From contig NC_134101.1 of NCBI RefSeq assembly GCF_000715075.1, positions 137,096,237 through 137,160,236 of the forward strand: a stretch of 64,000 nt of DNA, read 5' to 3'. Below are positions 33,076 to 45,849 of the stretch, one piece after another. Source of the stretch: Nicotiana tabacum (lineage: Eukaryota > Streptophyta > Magnoliopsida > Solanales > Solanaceae). Numbering within the stretch: position 1 is the stretch's first letter; each line of letters starts with the position of its first letter. The notes beneath the pieces were generated by a model that saw only the letters and a program-made list of their open reading frames with translations, was not told where the DNA came from and did not search any database. A program made the translations under genes and the position numbers.

Positions 33076-33986
33076 GGGGCGGTCCAACGATTTCTGTGGC
33101 CTAAAGTCAAATTTTATGAGGGGCCTTAATTTTTTTTTAAAAAAAATTATTTTATTTATTTGAAGTCTATATCTAGCGTTTCTTTGATACAAAATTATTA
33201 ATAATTTCTTATAATTAATAACTCCTAATAAATCTTTCTTAATTGATAATATAAGTAATCCATTTAACCTTTGTTGATCTTAAGTAGGATTTTTTCAATT
33301 TTAATTTTGAAAATTTCTTTCCGCTGAAGCGACAGCAACAAGAGTTATTAACATTATTCCATAAGTAATATAGACATTGGAAAAAGAATCAAATCTTTTT
33401 ACTTGACCGAGTGTATCAATTATAATGTTATCTTCGAATTGTACTATTTTTCTTAATATTTTTAATACCGAAAATAATTCTCCACATCAATATCGAATTG
33501 ATTATTATGCTTTAAAGAACATTCAAGATTAAAGCAATATTTTCAAATTTCCATCATCTAGTGATCTTAATTTTTACCGCTAAATAGAAAACAAACAAAT
33601 ATTTTCATATGCTTCGAATTATTCAAATCTATTTTGAAGTGAAAACAATAGCCTTGTCTACTATGTATAAAGTAATCAATTCCAGAGGACTTTTCGAAAG
33701 ATTTTGAGATTTATTATCAACATTCTCATCAAATTGTTACTTCCTATATATCATAAGTTTCTTACGAAATTTGGGTTCGATATTTATTTGCAATTTTCGT
33801 GGCAGAAATCATTGCAGTTACAAATCCTTCTTCTTTATACTTGTTAAAGAAAGAAATCAAACTTTTTCACTTCACAGAACCTTTTTTAAACTTATGCATA
33901 ACCTATCAGGCGTAACAAAAAATGGCCCCCCTACAAATGTAGGGCCTAAAGCAGTTATTTTATTTATTTTGCGGAAGGACCGTCCC
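33076..33986 (-). mobile_element. hAT-family DNA transposon relic
   Basis: Ends ggggcggtcc (33076-33085) and ggaccgtccc (33977-33986) are inverted with one mismatch. The inside holds decayed hAT transposase on the minus strand. No convincing 8-bp target duplication was found, so the exact ends are tentative. Confidence 0.5.
33172..33860 (-). pseudogene. hAT transposase relic with C-terminal dimerisation region
   Basis: On the minus strand, frames read LFSVLKILRKIVQFEDNI, then VAVASAERN, then after a shift SKLKLKKSYLRST and later INYKKLLI. This is the order and wording of the C-terminal dimerisation block (…VASAERSFSKLKLIK-YLRST…) of the plant zinc-finger/TTF-type hAT transposases. Upstream, at about 33780-33860, GFVTAMISATKIANKY resembles their GF--A---AKKIA block. 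Frameshifts and stops make it inactive. It is too decayed to place in a subfamily. Confidence 0.6.
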
Positions 33987-34199
33987 TCGGTGCAGAATCC
34001 ATTCAAGTGAGACATACAAAGATTATTGTCCAAATATGTACGAAATCGATAGAAATATTTTGATTCAACGAGTACTTTACAAAAGGGACCAGCATACCAA
34101 ATACGTAATAGTTTACTCTATGCATGATTATTGCTGGTATATATTGCCTCGACCAGATTATATACTTGATATTCAAGTTTTCATTTTTGAGTGGAACTG
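33987..34199 (-). other. Possible 3' UTR of the candidate minus-strand exon
   Basis: Non-repetitive AT-rich sequence directly after the stop codon at 34200-34202 (minus strand). No other signal seen. Confidence 0.25.
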
Positions 34200-34268
34200 C
34201 TAAGCAGCACTATTCCCATCAGCGGCCGCAGTTTTTCCAGAAGTAATACTCATAAGAGCATTGTAGGC
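34200..34268 (-). pseudogene. Candidate terminal exon of an unrecognised minus-strand gene
   Basis: After an AG at 34269-34270 the minus strand reads 22 codons, with ALMSITSGKTAAADGNSAA at its end, then TAG (34200-34202). GC content and codon choice differ from the AT-rich surroundings and look coding. Element D starts only 8 bp upstream on this strand (34277), so the rest of any gene would lie beyond D, outside the window. The family is not recognised. A chance frame remains possible at this length. Confidence 0.25.
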
Positions 34269-34959
34269 CTATCAGGTCTGAGTACGTAATTTTTGCCTCA
34301 CAAAAATTACTCCCACAAAATCAATAAATAGTTTTTTCTAAATTATTTTTATTGTTATAGATTTTTAGGAATTTTTGGTAATTATTTGCATTTAGTTGCA
34401 TTTTTCATGCATTTTTTTTTTAAAAATCATAGAAAATACCAAAAATGTTCAAATCATCATTACATAACATTTGTAGGTCTTAATTGCATTTAGAATCTAA
34501 TTGCATAAGTTGAATGCATTATTAAAATAAAAATCACAAAAATAATATTCATTTTTATATTTTAGCTTTTAATGTTAAATTAATATTTTTCTTTCATTAA
34601 TTTAGGACTACTTAATTGTGTAAATAGTATAAATAGATAATTAGTTTAATTTTATAAATTAGATTGACTTAGGATTTTAATTAATTTAATTAAAATTTAA
34701 AATCAAAGAAAATGAAAAGAAAAACAAAGAAAGAGCAAAAAGAGAATTGGGCAAATTTTGTGGCAAAAACGATTTGCGCCATTTTATGAGCTCAGTTCCC
34801 TTAAGCCAGCCCAAACCCCTTTTATTTCGGTCCAGATTTCCCCCACTAAACCAAATGACCCTGTTTTACTCCTGTCTAATCCCCACCGTTGATCCTATGT
34901 GATCTAACGGTCCCCAACTCATCATCCGCCCCTTATAACTTTCCTAACTGACCACCCAT

Positions 34960-35351
34960 ATCCCCAAAACCCTAGAGACAACCTCAGTCGTCCCCTTTAC
35001 CTCTCTCTCACCTCCACCGTCGCCGCCTACCGGAAATCGCCCACGGCGACAGCGATACTCTAAACATCCCCAAATTCTCACTAGGGGCTCTCCACATCCT
35101 CTCATTCCAAACCCCAAATCATTTCTCTCAAAAACACTAAAAACTCCCCGTTTCTCTCACCCCTTTTGCACCTCCGCCGTCTGCCGCCGCCGGAAATCGC
35201 CCACAGCGGTGGCGCCACTCCAAACACCTCCATCTTCTAACCAAGGAATCCCCATCCACCCCTCTCTTCAAATCCCATAACTATTTCCCCCAATTCCCTC
35301 TCATTTTCTTCAATTTGTAGATCTGAAAAACCAAAAACCCTAGTCGTCGCT
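34960..35351 (+). other. C-rich leader-like block in LTR D
   Basis: Contains aaaaccctagagac and aaaaaccctagtcg telobox-like motifs, pyrimidine-rich runs and two cgccggaaatcgcccac-type repeats (35025 and 35185). It resembles the C-rich block of LTR A and host 5' leader sequence. No frame is convincing. Confidence 0.45.
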
Positions 35352-36650
35352 TGTCACGACCCCAAAACCAACCCGGTCATGATGGCGCCCATCATGAAAC
35401 TAGGCCAGCCGACACAAACGCAAAACCAATCAATATCTTTATACTTAGGATAAAATCAAAGTTATTAAACAATAAGCCTTTAAAAGCGCTTAGAACAAAT
35501 CAACAGTGCGGAAAAAAAAGCCCGACATCGGGGTGTCACTAGTCATGAGCATCTACTACAACTATCTGACAACACCAAGACCAACATATCCGGGAAAATC
35601 AGTAAATGCACTAAGGAAGAATAAGGAGGGAGAAAAGCAGGGGCTGTTATCGCTAGGCAGCTACCTTGCTAACTCCGATGAACCTGCCACTGAGTAATCA
35701 ACACCCGTTATCGGGTTCAGAAATACCTGAATCTGCACACAAGGTGCAGGGAGTAAGGTGAGTACACCAACTCAGTAAGTAATAAGAGTAAATAAAGATC
35801 GAGAAGTAAAAAAATACATAATCCATGTCATAACACCACAACAAGTACAGTGTGCTTCCAAAGTAGTATATAAATCAAACCCTTTCGTCAAAAAATCAGT
35901 TTTTTGGTGGAAATCATTTGAAGATGTGTAAAAATCTATTTAAGATATCTTTCAGCAGTTTTCAAAACAAGTGGCGAAATAGTGAGTAAAAATGGTAAAA
36001 AAACATCGTCGGCCCCTCGGGCAAAACTCACTCGTATAAAGCCCCTTGGGCAATACAAATCATAAATAGCCCCTCAGGCAACATAAGTCATAAAAAGTCC
36101 CTTGGGCAATCATCACTATCCCTCATATACATCTCATAACATAAAAATCTCAATAGAAATAACAAAGCCAAATAAGTAATTAAATTTTGAATATCACATA
36201 AAAATTCCAGATCCGGAGAAAGTTGTTCAAAACATTTGTTCAACATTTTCAATAGAGGCTCAGTATAAAGAGGAGTGAAAATAGTAATTTCATAAAAACA
36301 AGCCCCTCGGGCAACTTATCACTCATATGTATATATCTAGCCCCTCGGGCAAGCCTCTCAGTCATTCGTGACTCAACTCTCATCAATCAGCGCTCACACG
36401 CTCAATAGGTACCTTATAATAACGGCTACAGCGTGAAGCCCGATCCATAAATATATAGTCGATTGCGCTCACTAGGGGTAGACTTCAGAGGGGCTCCTAC
36501 AGCCCAAGCACTATATCGCTGTAGCGTGAAGCCCGATCCATATATCGCTGTGGCGTGCAGCCCGATCCATATATCGCTGCGACGTGCAACCCAATCCATA
36601 TATCGTTGCGGCGTGCAGCCCGATCCATATACATACGTACATACATACAC

Positions 36651-36681
<31 letters not shown>

Positions 36682-38698
36682 TCACTGTGGCGTGCAGCCC
36701 GATCCATAAATATATAATCCTCACAATCAGGCCCTCGACCTCTCTCAGTCATCAACCTCACAATCATGCTCTCGGTCTCTCTCAGTCATCAACCTCACAA
36801 GCCACTCGGGCTATCAGTAATACAGGGTGCTCAGCCCAAAATATTATTTTTATGCATCAAGGAATAATAAATACTGAGTTATGAAATCAACAAAAACATA
36901 ACATGGCTGAGTACAGATATTAAGTCAAAACAATGAGGAAATAAAAAAAAAAAGCCCCTCAGGGTCACCTAACTTGGCACGAGGCCCAAATATGGCATTC
37001 AACCCAAGACATAGTAATATTTTCCAAAACACAAGAATATCAAATAGTTTTCAGTCAAATACGCAACTTAAGAGTCACTACGGGACGGACCAAGTCACAA
37101 TCCCTATCGGTGCACGCCCCCACGCTCGTCATGTAGCGTGTGCGTCACCTCAATATAGTGAACGAAGTGAAATCCGTGGTTTCATACCCTCAAGATAAGA
37201 TTTACAATCATTACTTACCTCAATCCGAGCAAAATCCTACTCCAAAATGCCTTTGCCCCTCGAATCGGCCTCCATTCGACCCGAATCTAGCCACAGTTAA
37301 TTCAATTCAGTCAATACTAATTATATGAATTAATCCATATGAAATTCTACATTTTCCATTGAAAATTCGAAATTGCACTAAAAATTCTTCTGTGGAACCC
37401 ACGTCTCGGAACCTAACAAAAATTACGGAATATGAACCCCTATCCAACCACGAGTCCAACCATACAAATTTTACTCAAATCCGACTCCAGATCGATGTTC
37501 AAATCTCGAAAATTCATCTTTATGGAATTTTAGAAAATTCCTCCATTTCCCTTCAAATATCAATAATCTAACGCCAAATATGAATATTTATTCATGGAAT
37601 ATAATCACAAGGGAGTCAAAAACACTTACCCCAAGTTTTGTGGTGAACTTTGCCTGTGAAAACCGTCCAAACCGAGCTTGGAAGTCCAAAAATGGAGAAA
37701 ACTCGGACTGCTCGTTATGCACTATCTAGAATTTTTTCGTGGTACTGTTCACGTGTGTTACTATTCATGCTACTACACGCGGCTACTGTTCACTGCTACT
37801 ATTCATGAATACTGTTCATGTTGCTGTGGAAAAAATACAGTAGCTTTTCTTCAAGTCTAAATCGATCCGTTAACCTTCCGAAATCCACTCGAGGCCCTCG
37901 GGACCTCAACAAAATACATCAACCAGTCCTAAAACATCATACGAACTTGGTCAAAACCTCAAATCACATCAAATAACGCTAAAATCGTGAATCACAACCC
38001 AATTCAAGCCTAATGAAACTAGGAATGTCCAACTTCTATATTCGATGCAAAAACCTATCAAATCAAGTTCGATTGACTTTAAATTTTGCACACAAGTCAT
38101 AAATGATATAACAAAGCTATGAAAATTTTCAGAACTAGATTCCGACCCCGATATCAAAAAGTCAACCCTCAGTCAAACTTTCCAAAAAATTTCTATTTTC
38201 CAACTTTTGCCAAAATGTGCCAAATTATCCTACAGTCTTCCAAATCCAAATCCGAACATGTGCCTATGTTCGAAATCACCATACTAAGCTATTGGAATCA
38301 TCAAAATTCCAATCCGGGGTCGTTTGCTCAAAGTCAAATCTCCGGTCAAACTTAAGAAATCTTTAGCCTTAGATTTCTAGGTTCCGTTAAATGGCGATAA
38401 TTTGAGCTAGGGACCTCCGAATTCGATTTCGGGCATATGACCAAGTCCCAAATCATGATACGGAACTACCGAATTGGTCAAAACTTGGATCTAGGTTCAT
38501 TTGCTCAAAATGTTGATCAAAGTCAACTCAGTTGAGTTTTAAAGCTCTAATTCACAATTTAATCCATTTTTCACATAAAAATCTTCCGAAAAATTATACG
38601 GACTGCGCACGCAAGTCGAGGAATTATTGATAGCACATTCAAGGTCTTATAACATCAAGATGATTATTTAATTTAAAATGACATTTTGGGTCATCACA
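35352..38698 (-). repeat. 3' LTR of element C
   Basis: In element orientation it starts TGTGATGACCC (38698) and ends GGTCGTGACA (35352). It holds repeated GCCC-CTC-GGGC hairpins (36013-36350), about six copies of a 30-bp gcgtgcagcccgatccatat unit (36430-36715), an (ACAT)/(AT)/(AC) microsatellite at 36630-36681, and iterated tactgttcacg-type motifs (37740-37830). Confidence 0.88.
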
Positions 38699-39018
38699 TT
38701 CTCCACCTCTAAAAGAAACATTCGTCCTCGAACGTACTAAGAATTATTCTCAGGTTACCAAATTGATGATTTTACTTTTACACAAATATTCACGGTTGAT
38801 CCCACATTACCGCATAAGACATAAGTCCGACAATACCATTTCAATTGAGATTATTTCCTCTATCCATATTTGTAAACTTTAAGACCAAATTTCTTACACT
38901 ACAATCATTTCCAAAAAGGTCTGATTTTCACTTCAACACATGATATTAGTCTCATTGGCTATAGAAACTCGTGCCTATGAACCCATTAAATATGGAATAT
39001 TACATTCTCCCCCACTTA
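38699..39018 (-). other. Doubled 3' terminus of element C
   Basis: Minus strand: GAGGACGAATGTTTC then a purine tract abuts the 3' LTR at 38698. About 260 nt upstream is another GAGGACGAATGACCC plus purine tract (AAGTGGGGGAGAA, about 39006-39018). It is followed by TGTAATATTCC (38994-39004), which looks like the start of a different LTR. So a second element's end seems fused inside the first. Confidence 0.55.
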
Positions 39019-40060
39019 GGGTCATTCGTCCTCAAATGAGAAGTAGAGACTGTCCTCAAACACATAATGTAACTTATCTCTTTCTTTGCACATCTCAATA
39101 TCCCAAATTTTTCTAACTCCCAAATTTTTCAGAAATTTCGGCAGAGTCTTCCCTGTAATTGGGCCTATCCACCTGTCAGAGTAACACCAAAACAACTCCT
39201 AACAACATGTCCACAACCCAACAAAGCACCACAAAGTATATATCAATAACACTAATCTCCGCATTACAAGCACGACATTATCACAATGATATCTTGACAT
39301 AAAATGCATCATATGTATGACCATAACCACATCTTTGGTCTTAATGGTTGTTCATAATAGATTACAACATCGCCAGTTAACCTCATGTTAACAAAATTTC
39401 ATTTCAAGCCTCCAGTTTACAACAACAAGGCATGAAGATCTCCTAATTACTTACCCGAATTAACGAGTCACAATTTAACGCCACCTGGGCTCTCACCTCG
39501 TAGGCTAAAACTCAATAATTACAATACAAATTTGGCAAATTATGCACAGAGATATTCATACAAGAATTTTCAAATAAGCCTAATAGGCATGACTCCCTAC
39601 AAGTGCTATAGCACAAATTTTAATTTCATAAACGGAGCATTTAAACACATAATTTGTTTTTTGTTCTTTCACCACAAAGACCTCGTCCTTATATAACATC
39701 TATCATAGCTTGTAGCCCGGTTTAAATATTTCTCATTATATTAAAAATGCAAGGATCTCGTCCTCAGTTCTGAATCACACAAGTATTATGCACATCGTGC
39801 CAATCGAAATATTTCATTTTCTTCTTTCAAAATATTTTCCGTTTAACAAAATCACAACACATAATGATAGACATAGCTATCTCCATCGAATCTCTCAACA
39901 GGAGTATTCACATAAGCAGATTTCAGAATTACGAAGCTCACTCATAAGTGGAGCACAATAGGAGGACTTGCCTCGATACTCAGAACCGAATCAAGTTAAG
40001 AAAATTGTTACTTTATAATAATTCGAGATTGTACTTGTAACGACACCATCTGGTGTTGCG
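39019..40060. other. Interior of element C without recognised coding blocks
   Basis: No reverse transcriptase, integrase or chromodomain block could be read on either strand here, although pol would be expected. Sequence is AT-rich. Confidence 0.5.
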
Positions 40061-41265
40061 ACCTTAACCATACCATAGAAAATATATCAGCGGTTGGGTT
40101 TCCACCTCTAGGAGTCTCACCTCCACCTCTAACATCCTGAACCCTACCTCTGGCTGGTCATATAAGTGGAGTAGTAACTGCAATGGGGCACGTGGTCTGA
40201 GTGCTTTTAAAAAAATGTTTCTCCCAAGTCTAGGACAATTTCCCCATGATGTGCCTAGTACTACCACATTCATAACAATTCCTTTAAGGGCTCGGCTGCT
40301 CATACTGAGTCTATGCTAGATAACTGGAATAAACATTATATGAACCTCGTATCGGTAGTGCCTTGAAAGAACTTACTGGAGCACCCCAAGTAATCAGATA
40401 TATTGACTGGGCTGGCTTGCTGCCCGAGCCCCTGTCATAATGATTTGTAGTTGTAGAGTAGAATCCATTTAATCCTTTAAAACTCGAGACCTCTTGGTCT
40501 TCTTAGCTTCCTCTTTTCCTCATCCAAAACACATTCTAACATTTGGGCAATTTCTACCACTAGCCGAAATGAAGCATCAACCTGTAGCTTCCCGAGTCTT
40601 ACAAAATTTCAAGATCATAATTGAGTCTTTTAATGAGTCTGTGAACTCGCTCTCTAGCTGTAGGAACCAAGGTAGGAGTATGACGGCTAACTTATGGAAC
40701 CTGATGACATATTCTGACACTATCATGGTGACCTGACACAACCGTTCAGACCCTATATACCACATATTATAGAGAATCTGGGAGACTAACTCCTTCAAAA
40801 ACATTTCTGAGAACTGAGCCGAGTAGGTGGTGTTGCATTGGCTCGTCTACCCTCTTTATAGGCTTGCCACAAACACTGACGGCTAATTTCTTCTTTTGCT
40901 ATGTTGACTCAACACTACTGAGCTAACCTATTTATTCATATACTCTTCGATTCTTCTTTGGGGTAACTCTTTCCCCTAATGATACACAACGATCACAAAA
41001 GCTTAGCTCCATCAAGATAAATCTTGTCACAAACTACATAATCCAGAAGATCGTCAACCACTATACTCCCTCTGAAGCACACCAAAATCTGCAACCTTGA
41101 CTTTCACACTGAGCAGACCTTCTATAAATTTAAAGTTGTTTTTCTAACTCCTTTGATACTGAAGTATTGGATTATTAAGGAGGCAAACATACCGCAAGTC
41201 TCAACCTTATCCCCTACATGTCTCAGGCCTTAAATTTGTGTAAATTATTGGGGAGCCTTTCAGTA

Positions 41266-41337
<72 letters not shown>

Positions 41338-41774
41338 TTCAGGTCAAAACTGATATAACACATGACCATTCGATCCATTCATTGATAGTAGACATCCCCA
41401 TTTGGCGTGAAGTCATGGGTCACAACGTCCGATAATCCACAATGTTGACCTTTGTAACTCATATAAATCAACCAGACGTCAAGGTTCGTTGCACCCCTAC
41501 ATGATTCACTTGGTGATCTTCTCAATACGTATGCATCTTCAGACATAACTATAACGGGTCTAGTAAATACCTAATCTTCCACCACCTCTTGGCGAAACCC
41601 ATCATCTGAAACACAGTAAAATGAACCCCTGTTGCTTTCAACTATTCCCATGTTCTGCAATACTTCATAGCAGCGGTTCAGAAAATCTTGTGGGTCCTCA
41701 TAAGGTGTACCACTGAAATGGACTGGAAATAGCTTGGTAAACTTGTCGAATCTCAGCAAAACCTCAAAAGACAA
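40061..41774 (-). pseudogene. gag: gag relic of element C
   Basis: Minus strand: the capsid block FTKLFPVHFSGTPYEDPQDF, then LQNMGIVESN at 41640-41774. A decayed C-terminal capsid part follows at 40577-40804 (EYVIRFHKLA). A zinc knuckle CYECGSTRHIMGK at about 40235-40279 has lost its last cysteine. Frames are broken between these. The wording matches the gag of Tekay-type chromoviruses but is distinct from copies 1 and 2, so C belongs to another family. Confidence 0.7.
41268..41334. repeat. (TA)n microsatellite
   Basis: An uninterrupted run of about 33 TA units within the element C gag relic. Confidence 0.97.
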
Positions 41775-42526
41775 GGTAGGTCTGTCATCAGATTGTGCCG
41801 CAATAACTGGTTGAGTTGCCCCAACTGGATGACATTAAGCTAAATCCTTCATAAGCTCATACAACACAACCCATGTAATTCCTCAAACCATTTGCAAATC
41901 TCGTATTCACCCTCGTAACAGCCAATCTAATGCTCATACGCGATCCAAACTCAAAATGCAGCACATGTAATTCACTAGTTAAAGACAACTTGCTACAAAA
42001 CAACATAGGGATCACACGCCCTCAGGGCACCCCGCAGGAGATAACTCACCGGCTTCATCTCTAACTAACATCTCTTTATACCCTTCCACCGTCATAAACA
42101 TCACACAATCACTTAATCTTCCAAGTCTGAACTCATAACATAACGTGAAATCTACTTCACCTCCCAACTAGACAACATGAAAATATCCCTCAACACCTCA
42201 GTGCTCAAACCACAGGCAAAGCCCAGCCTCAAGTCCTCTAGACTGGCCCAACATCAACACGCAGAAATCACATCTCGCCCCTTGATAAGTGAATCACAAG
42301 CCATCGATGCATAGCTGATGCCGAGTGCTCATGCGCGCATACGAACGCGTGGAAGAAATTCAAGGAGTTACGCTTCAAGCTGAATCAATGTCGCACGATG
42401 AGAATTCAAGAATATGAAGTTTTTTTTCCTAAAGGTTCTGCAGCCTCTCGAAGATAAGTACAGGCGTCTTCGATCTGCAAGACTCTACTAAACCTGATCA
42501 TGACCCGTGAGACCTATGTAACCTAG
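41775..42526. other. 5' interior of element C without recognised coding blocks
   Basis: Corresponds to the leader and gag N-terminus in element orientation; too decayed to read. Confidence 0.4.
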
Positions 42527-42538
42527 GCTCTGATATCA
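42527..42538 (-). other. Primer binding site of element C
   Basis: The minus strand TGATATCAGAGC lies 3 nt from the LTR end. It differs by one base from the iMet-tRNA complement of copy 2 (TGGTATCAGAGC). Confidence 0.75.
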
Positions 42539-42541
42539 ACT

Positions 42542-43784
42542 TGTCACGACCCCAAAACCAACCCGGTCGTGATGGCGCCTATCATGAAACTAGGCCAGCC
42601 GACACAAACTCAAAACCAATCAATATCTTTATTCTTAGGATAAAATCAAAGCTATTTAACAATAAGCCTTTAAAAGCGCTTAGAACAAATCAATAGTGCG
42701 GAAAAAAAGCCCAACATTGGGATGTCACTAGTCATGAGCATCTACTACAACTGTCTGACAACACCAAGACCAACATATCCAGGAAAATCACTAAATACAC
42801 TAAGGAAGAATAAGGAGGGAGAAAAGCAGGGCTGCTATCTCCATGCAACTACCTTGCTAACTCCGATGAACCTGCCACTAAGGAATCAACACCCACCATC
42901 GGGTTCAAAAATAACTGAATCTGCACACAAGGTGCAGGGAGTAATATGAGTACGCCAACTTAGTAAGTAATAAGAGTAAATAAAGATTGAGCAGTAAGAA
43001 AATACATAATCCACGTCATAACACCATAACAAGTACAGTGTGCTTCCAAAGTAGTATATAAATCAAACCCTTTCGTTAAAAATTCAGGTTTTTGGTGGAA
43101 ATCATTTGAAGATGTGTAAAAATCCATTTAAGATATCTTTCAGCAGTTTTCAAAACAAGTGATGAAATAGTGAGTATAAATGGTAAAAAAATATAGTTGG
43201 CCCCTCGGGCAAAACTCACTCGTACACAGCCCTTCGGGCAATATAAATCATAAATAGCCCCTCGGGCAACATAAGTCATAAAAAGCCCCTCGGGCAATCA
43301 TCACTATCCCTCATATACATCTCATAACAGAAAAATCTCAGTGGAAATAACAAAGCCAAATCAGTAATTAAATTTCGAATATCACATAAAAATTCCAGTT
43401 TCAATGAAAGTTGTTCAAAACATTTGTTCAGCATTTTTAATAGAGGCTCAGTATAAAGAGGAGTGAAAAGAGTAATTTCATAAAAATAAGCCCCTCGGGC
43501 AACGTATCACTCGGGCAAAGTATCAGTCAAATATATAGCCCCTCGGGCAAGCCTCTCAGTCATTCGTGACTCAACTCTCATCAATCAATGCTCACACTGA
43601 GCACTCGTGCTCAATAGGTACCTTATAATAACTGCTACGGCGTGCAGCCCGATCCATAAATATATAGTCGACTGCGCTCACTGGGGGTAGACTCCGGAGG
43701 GGCTCCTACAGCCCAAGCGCTATATCGCTGCAGCGTGCAGCCCGATCCATATATCGTTGTGGCATGCAACCATATCCCATATAC

Positions 43785-43846
<62 letters not shown>

Positions 43847-45849
43847 CTACGGCGTGCAGCCCGATCCATAATATATAATCCTCACAATCAGGCCCACGGC
43901 CTCTCTCAGTCATCAACCTCACAATCATGCCCTCGGCCTCTCTCAATCATCAACCTCACAAGCCACTCGGGCTATCAGTAATACAGGGTGCTCAGCCCAA
44001 AATATTATTTTTATGCATCAAGGAATAATAAATACTGAGTTATGAAATCAATAAAAACATAATATGGCCGAGTACAAATATTAAGTTAAAACAGTGAGAA
44101 AATAATAAGGAAAAGCCCCTCAGGGTCCAACAACTTGTCACGGGGCCCAAATATGGCATTCAGCCCAAAACATAGTAATATTTTCCAAAACACAAGAATA
44201 TCAAATAGTTTTCAGTCAAATACGCAACTTAAGAGTCGCTACGGGACGGGCCAAGTCACAATCCCCAACGGTCCACGCTCCCACGCTCGTCATCTAGCGT
44301 GTGTGTCACCTCAATATAGTGAAACAAAGTGAAATCTGGGGTTTCATACCCTCAGGACAAGATTTACAATAATTACTTACCTCAATCTGAGCAAAATCCT
44401 ACTCCGAAATGCCTTTGCTCCTCCAATCGGCCTCAAATCGACCCCAATCTAGCTACAGTTAATTCAATTCAGTCAATACTAATTATAAATTAATTCCACA
44501 TGAAATTCTACGTTTTCCAATGAAAATCAGAAATTGCACTAAAAGGTCTCCCGTGGGGCCCACGTCTCGGAACCCAATAAAAATTGCGGAATATGAACCC
44601 TCATCCAACCATCTAAATTTTACTCAAATCTGACTCCGGATCGATGTTCAAATCTCGAAAATTCATCTTTATGGAATTTTAGAAAATTCCTCCATTTCCC
44701 TTCAAATATCAATAATCTAACACCAAATATGAAGATTTATTCATGGAATATAATCACAAGGGAGTCAAAAATACTTACCCCAAGTTTTGTGGTGAACTTT
44801 GCCTCTGAAAATCGTCCAAACCAAGCTTGGAAGTCCAAAAATGGAGAAAACTCGAACTGCTCATTATGCGCTGTCCAGATTTTTTTTGCGGTACTGTTCA
44901 CGCGTGTTACTATTCACGCTACTACACGAGGCTACTGTACATGGCTACTATTCACGAATATTGTTCATGCTGCTGTGGAAAAAATGCAGCAGCTTTACTT
45001 CAAGTCTAAATCGATCCGTTAACCTTCCGAAACCCACCTAACACCCTCGGGATCTCAACAAAATACATCAACCAGTCCTAAAACATCATAAGAACTTAGT
45101 CGAAACCTTAAATCACATCAAATAACGTTAAAACCGTGAATCACAACCCAATTCAAGCCTAATGAAACTAGGAATGTCCAACTTCTATATTCGATGCAAA
45201 AACCTATCAAATCAAGTCCGATTGACTTCAAATTTTGCACACAAGTCATAAATGATATACAAAAGCTATGAAAATTTTCAGAACTAGATTCCGAACCTGA
45301 TATCAAAAAATCAACCCTCGGTCAATCTTTCCAAAAATCTTCTATTTTCCAACTTTTGCCAAAATGCGCCAAATTATCCTACAGTCTTTCAAATCCAAAT
45401 CCGAACATGCGCCTATGTCCAAAATCATCATACAAAGCTATTGGAATCATCAAAATTCCAATCCGGGGTCGTTTGCTCAAAAATCAAATCTCCGGTCAAA
45501 CCTAAGAAATCTTTAGCCTTAGATTTCTAGATTCTGTTAAATGGCGATAATTTGAGCTAGGGACCTCCGAATTCAATTTCGGGCATATGACCAAGTCCCA
45601 AATCACGATACGGGACTACTAGAATGGTCAAAACTCAGATCCAGGTCCGTTTGCTCAAAATGTTGACCGAAGTCAACTCAGTTGAGCTTTAAAGCTCTAA
45701 TTCACAATTTAATCCATTTTTCACATAAAAACCTTCCGAAAAATTATACGGACTGCGCACGCAAGTCAAGAAATTATTGATAGTGCTTTCAAGGTCTTAA
45801 AATACCAAGATGATTATTTAATTTAAAGATGACATTTTGGGTCATCACA
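42542..45849 (-). repeat. 5' LTR of element C
   Basis: Pairs with 35352-38698. It has only about four of the 30-bp gcgtgcagcccgatccat units (43635-43870) against six in the other LTR, and a pure (AT)n run at 43798-43844 after ACAT repeats. The CACGCGTG palindrome is at about 44898. Confidence 0.88.

Larger units (their letters stand above)
35352..45849 (-). mobile_element. Chromovirus-derived element C with gag relic only, nested in LTR D
   Basis: Two LTRs (35352-38698 and 42542-45849) flank a 3.84 kb interior. The flanks TCGCT (35347-35351) and TCGCC (45850-45854) are a 5-bp target duplication with one mismatch. The minus orientation follows from the primer site next to the right LTR (42527-42538) and the polypurine tract next to the left LTR (38699-38712). 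Capsid and zinc-knuckle remains are found, but no RT, RNase H, integrase or chromodomain. LTRs differ by about 5% in the first 125 bp by eye. Confidence 0.88.

Noticed and set aside
33076..33986. 8-bp target duplication for the hAT relic
   Set aside because: Flanks tcgat and tcggt are similar, but there is no convincing 8-bp match.
36013..36350. GC-rich regular repeats considered as a CRISPR array
   Set aside because: Repeat spacing is irregular, the units are short LTR motifs shared by both LTRs of a plant retroelement, and there are no cas genes; this is eukaryotic sequence.
36426..36767. Frames across the 30-bp units and microsatellite in LTR C (also 43635-43946)
   Set aside because: Repeat-driven; they change completely between the two LTRs because copy number and microsatellite length differ.
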